The translations under genes were made by a program, and so were the position numbers. From Mucilaginibacter sp. (GTDB lineage Bacteria > Bacteroidota > Bacteroidia > Sphingobacteriales > Sphingobacteriaceae), in contig JAQBNY010000137.1 in the NCBI GenBank assembly GCA_028288315.1, positions 1 to 14,261 on the forward strand: DNA of 14,261 nt, in the 5' to 3' direction. Positions 7,179 through 14,225 of the stretch are shown piece by piece (the stretch's first letter is position 1; the number at the start of each line of letters is the position of its first letter). A model generated the notes under the pieces. It made no database searches. It saw only the letters and a program-made list of their open reading frames with translations, and was not told where the DNA came from.

Positions 7179-7241
7179 TGTCAGTCTGAGCTTGTCGAAG
7201 ACTTATGCTATATGCTAATGATTCGACGAGCTCACATGACA
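7179..7241. repeat. Imperfect inverted repeat with TTCGACnAGCTCA core
   Basis: Arms at 7179-7199 and 7222-7241 are inverted copies of each other: TGAGCTTGTCGAA on the left matches TTCGACGAGCTCA on the right with one mismatch, and both outer ends have TGTCA/TGACA. The loop is 22 nt. From memory, the core (TTCGACAAGCTCA followed by a TGACA end) is a common dispersed intergenic motif in Bacteroidota genomes. It may end the polA transcript, but no T-tract follows. Confidence 0.7.
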
Positions 7242-7545
7242 AGCTACAAATTCTCCGCGTTAGATTGCAGCGGATACCGGCCCGTGACTAAAGCCTTGCA
7301 GTATAACTGGAAAGCCTGGCCGCAGGCAACGCCCTGAAATTTCCCATTACCCACCTAACAAAATCTTCTTTCACCCCGCTTAATTTACTTCGGCTAGTTT
7401 TAAGGGACAAATTGATGAGTGTACCTCCTTACCATTTTCAGAATAAGCATATCTGCATTAATCATATTAATACCGAAATTGTAAGCAACAAGCAATATTT
7501 ATTAAATAATATCACATTTTCGGACACATTTTTCAAATTATGCGT
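7242..7545. other. Non-coding remainder of the polA-glgA gap with a GC-rich structured patch
   Basis: I see no gene here. Positions 7256-7338 are clearly richer in GC than the surrounding intergenic DNA and contain small hairpins: CAGT-ATA-ACTG (7299-7309) and GCCTG-GCCG-CAGGC (7314-7327), plus a short direct repeat of AAAGCCT (7290-7296 and 7311-7317). The patch resembles dispersed structured elements I recall from related genomes but cannot verify. The rest, up to the glgA promoter, is A/T-rich and featureless. Confidence 0.5.
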
Positions 7546-7577
7546 TTGTTCATTTGGTGAAATGTTTAGTATCTTAA
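7546..7577 (+). promoter_or_regulatory. Probable promoter for glgA-glgC
   Basis: TTG at 7546-7548 (within TTTG) and TATCTTAA at 7570-7577 are 21 nt apart, the same spacing as at trmB. The last two bases of the -7 element deviate from TAnnTTTG. The transcript would start near 7583, about 12 nt before the glgA ATG. Confidence 0.45.
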
Positions 7578-7594
7578 CCCTAATATAAACCCAA

Positions 7595-9019
7595 ATGAGA
7601 ATTTTTCACCTGAGTGCTGAATGTTATCCCGTTGCCAAAGTGGGGGGGCTTGCCGATGTTGTTGGCGCGCTGCCTAAATACCAGAACGAGGCCGGTTTAA
7701 ACGCTGCAGTGGTAATGCCTTATTACAGTCGTAAATTTGTTCATGAAAACACATTCGATACTGTTTTTCATGGGACTACGCTGCTGGGCACTCGCAGACT
7801 GTATTTTGAAATACTTAAAGAACAAACTAATAAGCTGGGTTTTGAACTTTTTTTAATAAGGATACCCGGCCTGCTTGACAGGGAAAATATTTATAGTTAT
7901 CCTGATGAAAGAGAGCAGTTCATCGCCTTTCAGATATGTTTTCTGGACTGGATAAACTGGAGCGGCCAAATGCCAGATCTGGTGCACTGCCATGACCATC
8001 ACTCGGGGCTGGTGCCCTTTATGATGTATCATTCATCGCTTTACCGCAAATTGGCAAATATCCCTACTGTGTTTACTATACATAACGGCCAATATCATGG
8101 TGCGTTTGGTTGGGATGGGCTTAGTTATCTGCCCGAAATTGATTTTTATAAAACAGGGTTGCTGGAGTGGAGCGGGGGCATTAATCCGCTTGCATCAGCA
8201 GTAAAATGCTGTTGGAAGTTCACCACCGTGTCGCCAAGCTATCTGCAGGAGTTATCAATTAACTCAAATGGGTTAGAATACTTGTTTTATGTTGAGCGCT
8301 TTAAAGGGTCGGGCATTGTTAACGGGATAGATACCGAAATTTGGAACAGCGAAACAGACCCAATGTTACCCGAAAAGTTTACAGTAGCAACTGTTACTAA
8401 AGGCAAGCTGAAGAATAAGGAATTGCTGTGCGAAAAATTTGGCTTATCTGTTAAAAAGCCTCTTATAGCATTTATTGGCCGACTGGTTTTTGAAAAAGGA
8501 TCTGACATGTTACCAGAAGCAATAGAAAGAAGCTTTCAGGAATATGGCAATAATGTTAACTTCCTGATATTGGGTACCGGCGAAACCGAAACTGAAATAG
8601 CTCTGCAAGAGTTAAAAACTTTATATCCGAAAAACTGTAATGTATTCATTGGGTATGATGAAGCACTGGCGCATTTAATTTATGCCGGGGCCGATTTTCT
8701 GCTGATGCCATCGCGGGTGGAACCCTGCGGCCTTAACCAGTTATATGCAATACGTTATGGTACTGTGCCTGTAGTAAGAAGTACCGGAGGTTTAAAAGAT
8801 ACCGTTATTGACATTGCCGACGAAGGCGGCTATGGTATCCGTTTTAACAATGTAAGTGTAAATGATATTAGTGCATCTATTACCCGCGCGATTGTGCTGT
8901 ATAAGGACGCGAAAAAAATGCAGCTACTACGCAAACGAATGATGGGACTCGATTTTTCGTGGTACCGTTCGGCAAAAGAATATATTGATCTGTATGAAAG
9001 TTTAATTCCTAAATTATGA
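7595..9019 (+). CDS. glgA: Glycogen synthase (GT5 family)
   Basis: GlgA transfers glucose from ADP-glucose to the non-reducing end of an alpha-1,4-glucan. The 474-residue protein has the GT5 order: KVGGLADVVGALP (15-27, nucleotide-sugar loop), HCHDHHSGL (131-139), TVFTIHNGQYHG (158-169), TVSPSYLQE (211-219), GIVNGIDTEIW (240-250), then in the C-terminal Rossmann half GRLVFEKG (Arg296 and Lys301, matching the E. coli donor-binding pair) and PSRVEPCGLNQLYAIRYG (372-389, catalytic-site Glu376) followed by STGGLKDTV. The length is normal. The stop overlaps the glgC ATG by 4 nt (9016-9019), indicating translational coupling, and the pairing with glgC supports ADP-glucose as donor. No branching enzyme or phosphorylase gene is in the window. 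Confidence 0.95.
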   Translation: MRIFHLSAECYPVAKVGGLADVVGALPKYQNEAGLNAAVVMPYYSRKFVHENTFDTVFHGTTLLGTRRLYFEILKEQTNKLGFELFLIRIPGLLDRENIYSYPDEREQFIAFQICFLDWINWSGQMPDLVHCHDHHSGLVPFMMYHSSLYRKLANIPTVFTIHNGQYHGAFGWDGLSYLPEIDFYKTGLLEWSGGINPLASAVKCCWKFTTVSPSYLQELSINSNGLEYLFYVERFKGSGIVNGIDTEIWNSETDPMLPEKFTVATVTKGKLKNKELLCEKFGLSVKKPLIAFIGRLVFEKGSDMLPEAIERSFQEYGNNVNFLILGTGETETEIALQELKTLYPKNCNVFIGYDEALAHLIYAGADFLLMPSRVEPCGLNQLYAIRYGTVPVVRSTGGLKDTVIDIADEGGYGIRFNNVSVNDISASITRAIVLYKDAKKMQLLRKRMMGLDFSWYRSAKEYIDLYESLIPKL

Positions 9020-10278
9020 CATCGAAAGTAATCAGCATTGTGCTTGGCGGCGGCCAGGGCAGCCGTTTAGCGCCGCTTACCCTAACAAGGTCAAAACCGG
9101 CAGTTCCCATAGCAGGTAAATATCGCTTGGTTGATATCCCTATTTCAAACTGCCTGCATTCGGGTATTAACCGTATTTTCGTACTCACGCAGTTCAACTC
9201 CGCATCGTTAAACAAGCATATAAAAAACACGTATCACTTTAGTACGTTTAGTACGGCTTTTGTTGATATTTTGGCTGCAGAACAAACGCCTACCAGCGCG
9301 GGCTGGTTTCAAGGTACGGCAGATGCGGTTAGGCAAAGCTTACACCACCTGGCAGTGCATGAGTTTGAGTATGTGCTGATACTTTCTGGCGATCAATTGT
9401 ACCAAATGGATTTTGAAGATATGATACAACAGCACATTGATAAAGAGGCTGAAATATCTATAGCTACCATCCCTGTTGATGCTGCTGATGTCCCTGGGTT
9501 TGGTATCTTAAAAACGGATAGCAATAATATGATAACCGCGTTTATTGAAAAGCCTAAATCCAATTTTGAAAGCTGGGCATCAGAAGTAAGCGATGAGATG
9601 AAGGAACAGGGCCGTGTTTACCTGGCTTCAATGGGTATTTATATTTTTAACCGTAAATTACTGTTTGATCTGTTAGAAGGTAATGATCATCCGGATTTTG
9701 GTAAAGAGATCATTCCACAATCTATAGAGGGGCATAAAGTTGTTAGTTATCAATACGAAGGTTACTGGACAGATATCGGTACCATCCCATCATTCTTTGA
9801 AGCTAACCTGGGTCTTACAGATGATATCCCTAAGTTTAACCTGTTTGATAAGAACCACATTTTCACCCGTGCGCGCATGTTGCCGCCCACAAAATTATCA
9901 AACACACATCTCGAAAAATCTATTGTTGCCGACGGATGTATAATAAACGCCAAGCATATTAAGCATTCGCTTATAGGTATACGCACGCGTATTGGTTTTG
10001 ATACTGAAATTGAAAGCTGCTATGTAATGGGTAGCGATAACTACCAAACGCTTGAAGATATTGCCGATGCAAAAAAAGCTGGTGAACCTATTATGGGTAT
10101 AGGCGACAGATGTTGCATTAAAAATGCCATCATTGATAAAAACACTTATATAGGCGATGATGTAACTATAAATTGTGCTGGGGTGTTACCTGATGGCGAT
10201 TTTCCTACATATACAGTTACCGATGGTATTGTAATTGTTAAAAAACGTGCAGTGATTCCTAGCGGAACGGTAATTTAA
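9016..10278 (+). CDS. glgC: Glucose-1-phosphate adenylyltransferase (ADP-glucose pyrophosphorylase)
   Basis: GlgC makes ADP-glucose from glucose-1-phosphate and ATP, the committed step of glycogen synthesis. The 420-residue protein opens with the nucleotide-binding loop GGGQGSRLAPLT (11-22) and KPAVPIAGKYRLVDIPISN (27-45), followed by QGTADAVRQSL (99-109), SGDQLYQMD (124-132), the sugar-phosphate motif FIEKP (176-180), SMGIYIF (205-211), DFGKEIIP (227-234) and YWTDIGTI (250-257). The part after about residue 290 is a left-handed beta-helix with short hexapeptide-like repeats (CIINAKHIKHSLIG, CCIKNAIIDKNTYIGDDV), where family members bind allosteric effectors. The loop reads GQGSRL where many homologues have GRGTRL, a conservative change. 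It is coupled to glgA by the ATGA overlap. Confidence 0.95.
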   Translation: MTSKVISIVLGGGQGSRLAPLTLTRSKPAVPIAGKYRLVDIPISNCLHSGINRIFVLTQFNSASLNKHIKNTYHFSTFSTAFVDILAAEQTPTSAGWFQGTADAVRQSLHHLAVHEFEYVLILSGDQLYQMDFEDMIQQHIDKEAEISIATIPVDAADVPGFGILKTDSNNMITAFIEKPKSNFESWASEVSDEMKEQGRVYLASMGIYIFNRKLLFDLLEGNDHPDFGKEIIPQSIEGHKVVSYQYEGYWTDIGTIPSFFEANLGLTDDIPKFNLFDKNHIFTRARMLPPTKLSNTHLEKSIVADGCIINAKHIKHSLIGIRTRIGFDTEIESCYVMGSDNYQTLEDIADAKKAGEPIMGIGDRCCIKNAIIDKNTYIGDDVTINCAGVLPDGDFPTYTVTDGIVIVKKRAVIPSGTVI

Positions 10279-10356
10279 TTTGTATGAAAAAATAAACAAT
10301 CGATAGTTAATTTGTTTTATATTTATATAACTAAATAAACTTAAAAACTATTCACC

Positions 10357-10557
10357 ATGAAAAAGGCAATTTGTATTATCGCAGTTGCTGCGATTTCTTT
10401 CAGTAGTGTAAATGCGTACGCGGTTACGCCATTACAACAAGACACTTCTATGCAGAAGGACACTTCAAAGATGAAGAAAAAATCTATGAAGAAAAAAATG
10501 GGGATGAAGAAGAGGATGAAAGACTCTACAATGAAAAAAGACACTATGAAAATGTAG
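10357..10557 (+). CDS. Small exported Lys/Met-rich protein
   Basis: A 66-residue protein. Residues 1-22 form a signal peptide (MKKAICIIAVAAISFSSVNA, cleavage probably after AYA). The mature part is about 43 residues and almost entirely degenerate repeats of Lys, Met, Asp, Ser and Thr: DTSMQKDTSKMKKK, then alternating KK and M, then DSTMKKDTMKM. It is strongly basic and Met-rich, probably unstructured and periplasmic. I do not know its function; binding of metal (Met/Asp) or polyanions are untested ideas. Low complexity makes family assignment difficult. It follows glgC by 78 nt and ends just before a strong bidirectional terminator. Confidence 0.7.
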   Translation: MKKAICIIAVAAISFSSVNAYAVTPLQQDTSMQKDTSKMKKKSMKKKMGMKKRMKDSTMKKDTMKM

Positions 10558-10565
10558 CGTCTTTT

Positions 10566-10604
10566 ATAACAAAAAAGCTCCGGTTACCGGAGCTTTTTTG
10601 TTAT
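10566..10604. terminator. Shared bidirectional terminator, 39-nt perfect palindrome
   Basis: The left arm ATAACAAAAAAGCTCCGGT (10566-10584) pairs perfectly with 10586-10604 around a single central T. The GC-rich heart is flanked by A6 and T6, so either strand gives a stem ending in a T-tract. It lies between convergent genes (the Lys/Met-rich protein and the UPF0173 hydrolase), and the stop codon of the latter (10601-10603) is part of the right arm. Confidence 0.92.
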
Positions 10605-11278
10605 AGTTCTAATGTTTCGCCTATGGCAGGGAGCTTTAGATTAAGCCCGGCCTTTACAAACTTTTCAGCCACTTCTCCCTTATCTATCTTAATAACCGGG
10701 AAAGAATCATAGTGGATTCCAATAATGTTTTTACAGTTGATGAATGCGCTGGCTTTAATAGCATCATCGGCACCCATGGTATAGTTATCGCCTAAAGGTA
10801 AAAAAGCCCAGGTCAGGTTTTCATCTTCCAATAGTTTCATATCATAGGTAAGGGCTGTATCGCCTGCAAAGTAAATAGCCTTACCTTCAGAGTAAATTAC
10901 AAAACCGGCTGGGTTACCACCGTTTGAGCCATCAGGCAATGCGCTGGAGTGTATAGCATTAACCATTTTAACACGGCCAAAATCAAAATTAAATCCACCG
11001 CCAATATTCATGCCGTGCACATTGTCAATACCCTGTTTACCTAACCAACCTGCTATTTCTGCAATACAGATAACTTTAGCACCGCTTTGTTTTTGAACAG
11101 TTACCAGGTCGGCAACATGGTCGCCGTGGCCGTGCGATACCAGAATGTAATCGGGCTTAAGGCTGGTTACATCAATATGTTTTGCCAGTTCGTTATGTGT
11201 TATAAACGGGTCGAATAATAATTTTTTGCCAGCTGCCTCTATCTCAATAGTCGACTGGCCGTAATAAGTAACTTTCAT
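10601..11278 (-). CDS. UPF0173-family metal-dependent hydrolase (metallo-beta-lactamase fold)
   Basis: A 225-residue single-domain metallo-beta-lactamase-fold protein. Metal ligands of the family are in place: His49, His51, Asp53 and His54 in SHGHGDH, His110 in NAIHSS, Asp140 in YFAGDT, and His189 in GIHYDSFP. The start MKVTYYGQSTIEI and the GADDAIKAS and HYDSFP segments are typical of the UPF0173 group, whose natural substrate is not established. There is no signal peptide, so it is cytoplasmic. It lies 85 nt downstream of ybaB on the same strand and may share its transcript. No clear promoter is visible in the gap. Confidence 0.88.
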   Translation of the reverse strand: MKVTYYGQSTIEIEAAGKKLLFDPFITHNELAKHIDVTSLKPDYILVSHGHGDHVADLVTVQKQSGAKVICIAEIAGWLGKQGIDNVHGMNIGGGFNFDFGRVKMVNAIHSSALPDGSNGGNPAGFVIYSEGKAIYFAGDTALTYDMKLLEDENLTWAFLPLGDNYTMGADDAIKASAFINCKNIIGIHYDSFPVIKIDKGEVAEKFVKAGLNLKLPAIGETLEL

Positions 11279-11363
11279 AGTTGAATGATTTTAAAGCGGG
11301 TAATTTACCAATAGTAGCTAACGCCCTATGTAAAGCCTTTGTGGCTTTTAGTAATATGACCGT

Positions 11364-11669
11364 TTATTTACCAAACAAGCCACCCATGCCGCCAAACATG
11401 GCGCTGGTCATGGCGGCCATTTCACTTTGGCTAACATTCTCTGCCTGCTCCATGGCTTTGTTAATGGCAATAACCAGTAACTCTTCCAGCTCTTCTTTAT
11501 CGGCTTCCTTTAAAAAGGCATCATCAATAGTAACCGACTGTACAACTTTATTTCCATTAGCTTGTACTGTAATTTTGCCGCCTTCTGCAGATCCGGTTAC
11601 GCTGACAGCGTCTAACCGTTTTTTTATTTCGCCCGCCTTTTGCTGGGCCTCCATTAATTTATCAAACAT
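11364..11669 (-). CDS. YbaB/EbfC family nucleoid-associated protein
   Basis: A 101-residue protein that should bind DNA as a dimer. It shows the family plan: an N-terminal helix (MFDKLMEAQQKAGEIKKRL), a beta sheet with GKITVQANGNKVVQSVTID (about residues 31-49), the acidic helix EELEELLVIAINKAMEQAE, and a Met/Gly-rich flexible tail (AMFGGMGGLFGK). In many bacteria this gene accompanies recR or dnaX, but neither is adjacent here. The start is ATG at 11667-11669. A possible -7 element (TATTTTAG, minus strand, 11734-11727) would place the left-hand octamer repeats inside its 5' leader. Confidence 0.9.
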   Translation of the reverse strand: MFDKLMEAQQKAGEIKKRLDAVSVTGSAEGGKITVQANGNKVVQSVTIDDAFLKEADKEELEELLVIAINKAMEQAENVSQSEMAAMTSAMFGGMGGLFGK

Positions 11670-11680
11670 AATATTTAAAA

Positions 11681-11809
11681 TGTGCAGATATGCAAATGTG
11701 CGTATGTGCAGATGATTTGCCCATCGCTAAAATACCTATCCGAATTATTAATTAAACTATTAGCAAGCATCTGCACATCTGCATATACACGCATTTGCAC
11801 ATCTGCGTT
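11681..11809. repeat. Inverted pair of degenerate octamer arrays (consensus TGTGCARA)
   Basis: The left array at 11681-11712 has four tandem octamers reading on the plus strand (the first and last are TGTGCAGA, the inner ones TATGCAAA and TGTGCGTA). The right array at 11770-11809 has five octamers that read the same way on the minus strand. The two are separated by 57 nt of A/T-rich DNA and can pair as a long imperfect stem. The right array reaches the TAA of the serine hydrolase (11808-11810), and the left one ends 11 nt from the ybaB ATG. It is not CRISPR: units are 8 nt with no spacers. Confidence 0.8.
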
Positions 11810-13019
11810 AATCCTCGCTTGTATCCCCGTTACCGTTGTATGCCCCTTTGCGCACAACCGGCATGCCGGTCATCTTAAACAAATCGTCAAGGTGCAGCAA
11901 ACTGCCGTTAACTACATTACCTAACAAAATAATGGTGACATCGTTTTTCATATCGCGTAAAAATATATGCCTGAAACCGTGCCACCAGCCAGTGTGATAA
12001 ACTACCTGTTGGCCGGGGCTCTCAAACAAGCGCCAGCCGTAGCCGTAGTTAAAGTGCCCGCGAATCATAGGGTTATGTGGTGTATAGGCAGAATCTTGAG
12101 TGGCGGGTTTAATTTAACGCCCGGCCCTAAGCGCCTGGTCAAAAATGTACAGGTCTTCAACGGTGCTGTAAACGCCCTTATCGCCCACGGGGCCATCTAA
12201 AAAGTTTTGTGCTACAGAGTATCTCCAGCTGTTACGGTCATGGCCAACCACATCGGCCGGTATTTTATCATACACCGCTTTTGAGTAAACAGCCGTATGT
12301 TTCATCCCTGCGGGAATAAAAATATTTGCCTTCATGTAATCGGCATAGCTCATTTTGCTTACCTTTTCAATTATAGCGCCCAGCACCATAAAGTTTGAGT
12401 TGTTATACAAGAAACTTGCATTTGGCTTATTAAAGCGTGGCGGCTTGTATTGCGCTATCATATCCATCACCTCGGCATTGGTTAACCCTTTCCTTTGGTT
12501 TAAATGCTGCGAGCGATAAATACCATCAACAAAATATACATAGTTCATCATCCCCGAGCGGTGCGTTAGCAACAGCCTGATAGTTACCCCATCATAAGGA
12601 AAGTTAGGGAAGAAGTCTTTTACATTTTGGTCAAGCTTAATTTTACCACGTTCCCAAAGCTGCATAATGGCAGTACCCGTCATGGTTTTGGTAACTGATG
12701 CCAGCTCGAACTGGGAATTGATGGTTAAGCTGTCGCGGGTTAAGTGGTTGGCCCAGCCAAATGCGTTTTCATATAGTATCTTTCCCTTTTTTGCAACCAA
12801 AACATTGCCGTTAAAGCCGCTTACCTTATGCAGGTGCTGCATAAAAGCATCAATTTGCTTGTCGCCGTTTTTAGGGTCGTACTTTAAAAGGTTTGCGGTA
12901 TTAAAGGGCTTTTCGGAGTCTTTATTATCATTTTTACTATCACTGTGGCCAGATGAGCAAGAGATTAATAAGAGCATGACAGATGCACAGGATATAATGG
13001 TTTTGAACAGTGGCTTCAT
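11808..13019 (-). pseudogene. Serine hydrolase (beta-lactamase family) lipoprotein gene interrupted by an in-frame TAA
   Basis: The reading frame of 403 residues is open except for one TAA (codon 302, bases 12114-12116 on the minus strand). Residues 1-21 form a lipoprotein signal (LLISC, lipid Cys21). Catalytic Ser108 and Lys111 lie in ELASVTKTM and the tyrosine motif in YNN (205-207), all before the stop. The third motif, HTG (342-344, in VVYHTGWWHG), lies after it. Both halves are well preserved and in the same frame, so there is no frameshift; a TTA-to-TAA change (Leu) would explain it. The truncated 301-aa product would lack the HTG strand and should be inactive. Penicillin-binding-like peptidases and esterases share this fold, and the substrate is unknown. 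A sequencing error is the main alternative. Confidence 0.85.
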
Positions 13020-13132
13020 AGATAAATTTCTTTCACTTAACGAAAGCGAAAATTAAAAATAATATATAGCATGTATAAGATAAATATTGAAATAATGTTT
13101 CATCGATGTTTTAAACAATTTAATTTTAAGGC

Positions 13133-14128
13133 ATGAAAGTTTACTTAAATGTTTTGCTCGCTTTGCCTTTTATATTTGTAAGCTTAACGCTAAAAGCACA
13201 GGATACAGTACTTATATCCGACCTGATAAAGCAAGGCCAGGAGCTAAACCAACAAAAAAACTATACCGGCGCAATTGAAAAATATAAAAGTGCTTTAAAG
13301 GTAGAGCCGGAGAATGCGCGCGCAAATTACGAAATGGCTTTTGCCCTGTACTTAAGCGGGAAAGGTGCCGAAGGTATCCCTTATCTGGAGAAAGCCATCA
13401 AAGCAAACACCAATGCACAATTATCCGCAGGGGCTTATAGCTTACTGGGCAGTATATATGGCGGAACAAACCAGTTGCAAAAGTCTATTGCCGCTTATGT
13501 TAACGGAATAAAAGCCGACAGCACAAATCAAAGGCTTTATTACAATTTGGGTATTGCCCAATACCGCGCTAAACAGTACAGCAATGCGGAAAAAAGTTTT
13601 ATAAATGCGCTTAAATTGGATACCGGGTATGCCGCCAGTCAGCGGATGTATGCGTTGGTTACTTTCCATCAAAATAAACGCGCCGAAGCCTTGCTCGGCT
13701 TTTGTCGTTTTTTAATGCTGGAGCCAAACACTACCCAAAGTGCCGAGGCATTTGGCAACCTGCAAAACATCCTAAACGGCGGCTCATTAAAGCCAGAGCC
13801 CGGTTACAAGCCGTCACTTACAACAAAAGCAACTGCCGATTATCAAAATAAGCTTCTTACTAAAGCGCTAAGTGGTTTTGCTACCCGGCGCTATGCATCG
13901 CCCAGCGACCTGTTGACCGCACAGCTTAAAGCTGTTTTTACTGCTTTAGGTACTATGCCTAAAGACAGATATTACTTTGCCGATTATTTTTATAAGCTAT
14001 CGCAAACCGAGCATTTGCCAACATTTGCAAGGCTCATCAGCCAAAAAGCCTATCCGGAAAATGCGAAATGGTTAAAGGATAATACGGAGAGAGTGGCAGA
14101 GTTGGAGAAGTGGATTAAAGGATACTAA
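13133..14128 (+). CDS. Exported tetratricopeptide-repeat protein
   Basis: A 331-residue protein. Residues 1-23 are a signal peptide (MKVYLNVLLALPFIFVSLTLKAQ, cleavage after KAQ), so the mature protein is probably periplasmic. Four to five TPR units follow: about 29-62 (IKQGQELNQQKNYTGAIEKY), 63-96 (ANYEMAFALYLSGKGAEGIP), 99-132, 133-166 (LYYNLGIAQYRAKQYSNAEK) and a weaker 167-200. The rest (about 215-331) is a non-repeat helical domain I do not recognise. TPRs mediate protein-protein contacts; the partner is unknown. It is divergent from the broken serine hydrolase (113-nt gap) and followed by fumC after 97 nt. I see no convincing promoter or terminator for it. Confidence 0.85.
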   Translation: MKVYLNVLLALPFIFVSLTLKAQDTVLISDLIKQGQELNQQKNYTGAIEKYKSALKVEPENARANYEMAFALYLSGKGAEGIPYLEKAIKANTNAQLSAGAYSLLGSIYGGTNQLQKSIAAYVNGIKADSTNQRLYYNLGIAQYRAKQYSNAEKSFINALKLDTGYAASQRMYALVTFHQNKRAEALLGFCRFLMLEPNTTQSAEAFGNLQNILNGGSLKPEPGYKPSLTTKATADYQNKLLTKALSGFATRRYASPSDLLTAQLKAVFTALGTMPKDRYYFADYFYKLSQTEHLPTFARLISQKAYPENAKWLKDNTERVAELEKWIKGY

Positions 14129-14168
14129 AATAGAAGCTTTAAGATAACAAAAAGATTACCACCGTACA

Positions 14169-14200
14169 TTTAACATACTCCACATAAAACCATAAATTTG
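14169..14200 (+). promoter_or_regulatory. Promoter for the downstream fumC-like gene
   Basis: TAAATTTG at 14193-14200 matches the Bacteroidota -7 consensus exactly. TTT at 14169-14171, 21 nt upstream, fits a degenerate -33 element. Transcription would start about 20 nt before ATG 14226. Confidence 0.6.
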
Positions 14201-14225
14201 CACCTGCAAAAACATACTATCAATT

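Noticed and set aside
7027..7242. 71-codon minus-strand open frame downstream of polA, with TKANGNK-like peptide occurring twice
   Set aside because: It is a translation of the composite hairpin repeats and the adjacent inverted repeat; the repeated peptide comes from the repeated DNA, and nothing protein-like is conserved in it.
10311..10339. Promoter for the Lys/Met-rich small protein (TTTG at 10311 with TAAATAAA downstream)
   Set aside because: The downstream element matches only TA of the -7 consensus; A/T-rich sequence gives such matches easily.
11331..11350. Hairpin TAAAGCC / GGCTTTTA between ybaB and the UPF0173 gene as a terminator or another repeat copy
   Set aside because: The stem is only about 6-7 bp with a bulge, no T-tract follows on the minus strand, and the other repeat modules are missing; too weak to call.
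11681..11809. CRISPR array
   Set aside because: Units are 8 nt, directly abutting with no spacers, and the two arrays face each other; no cas gene is near.
11675..11924. Small open frames on both strands rich in Cys, Thr and Ile around the octamer arrays
   Set aside because: Period-8 repeats leave several frames open by chance; the frames overlap ybaB leader DNA and the serine hydrolase end and have no domain or start signal.
11808..13019. Frameshift as the cause of the split serine hydrolase
   Set aside because: Both parts are in the same frame and joined by an open stretch except for one TAA, so the lesion is a nonsense codon and not an indel.
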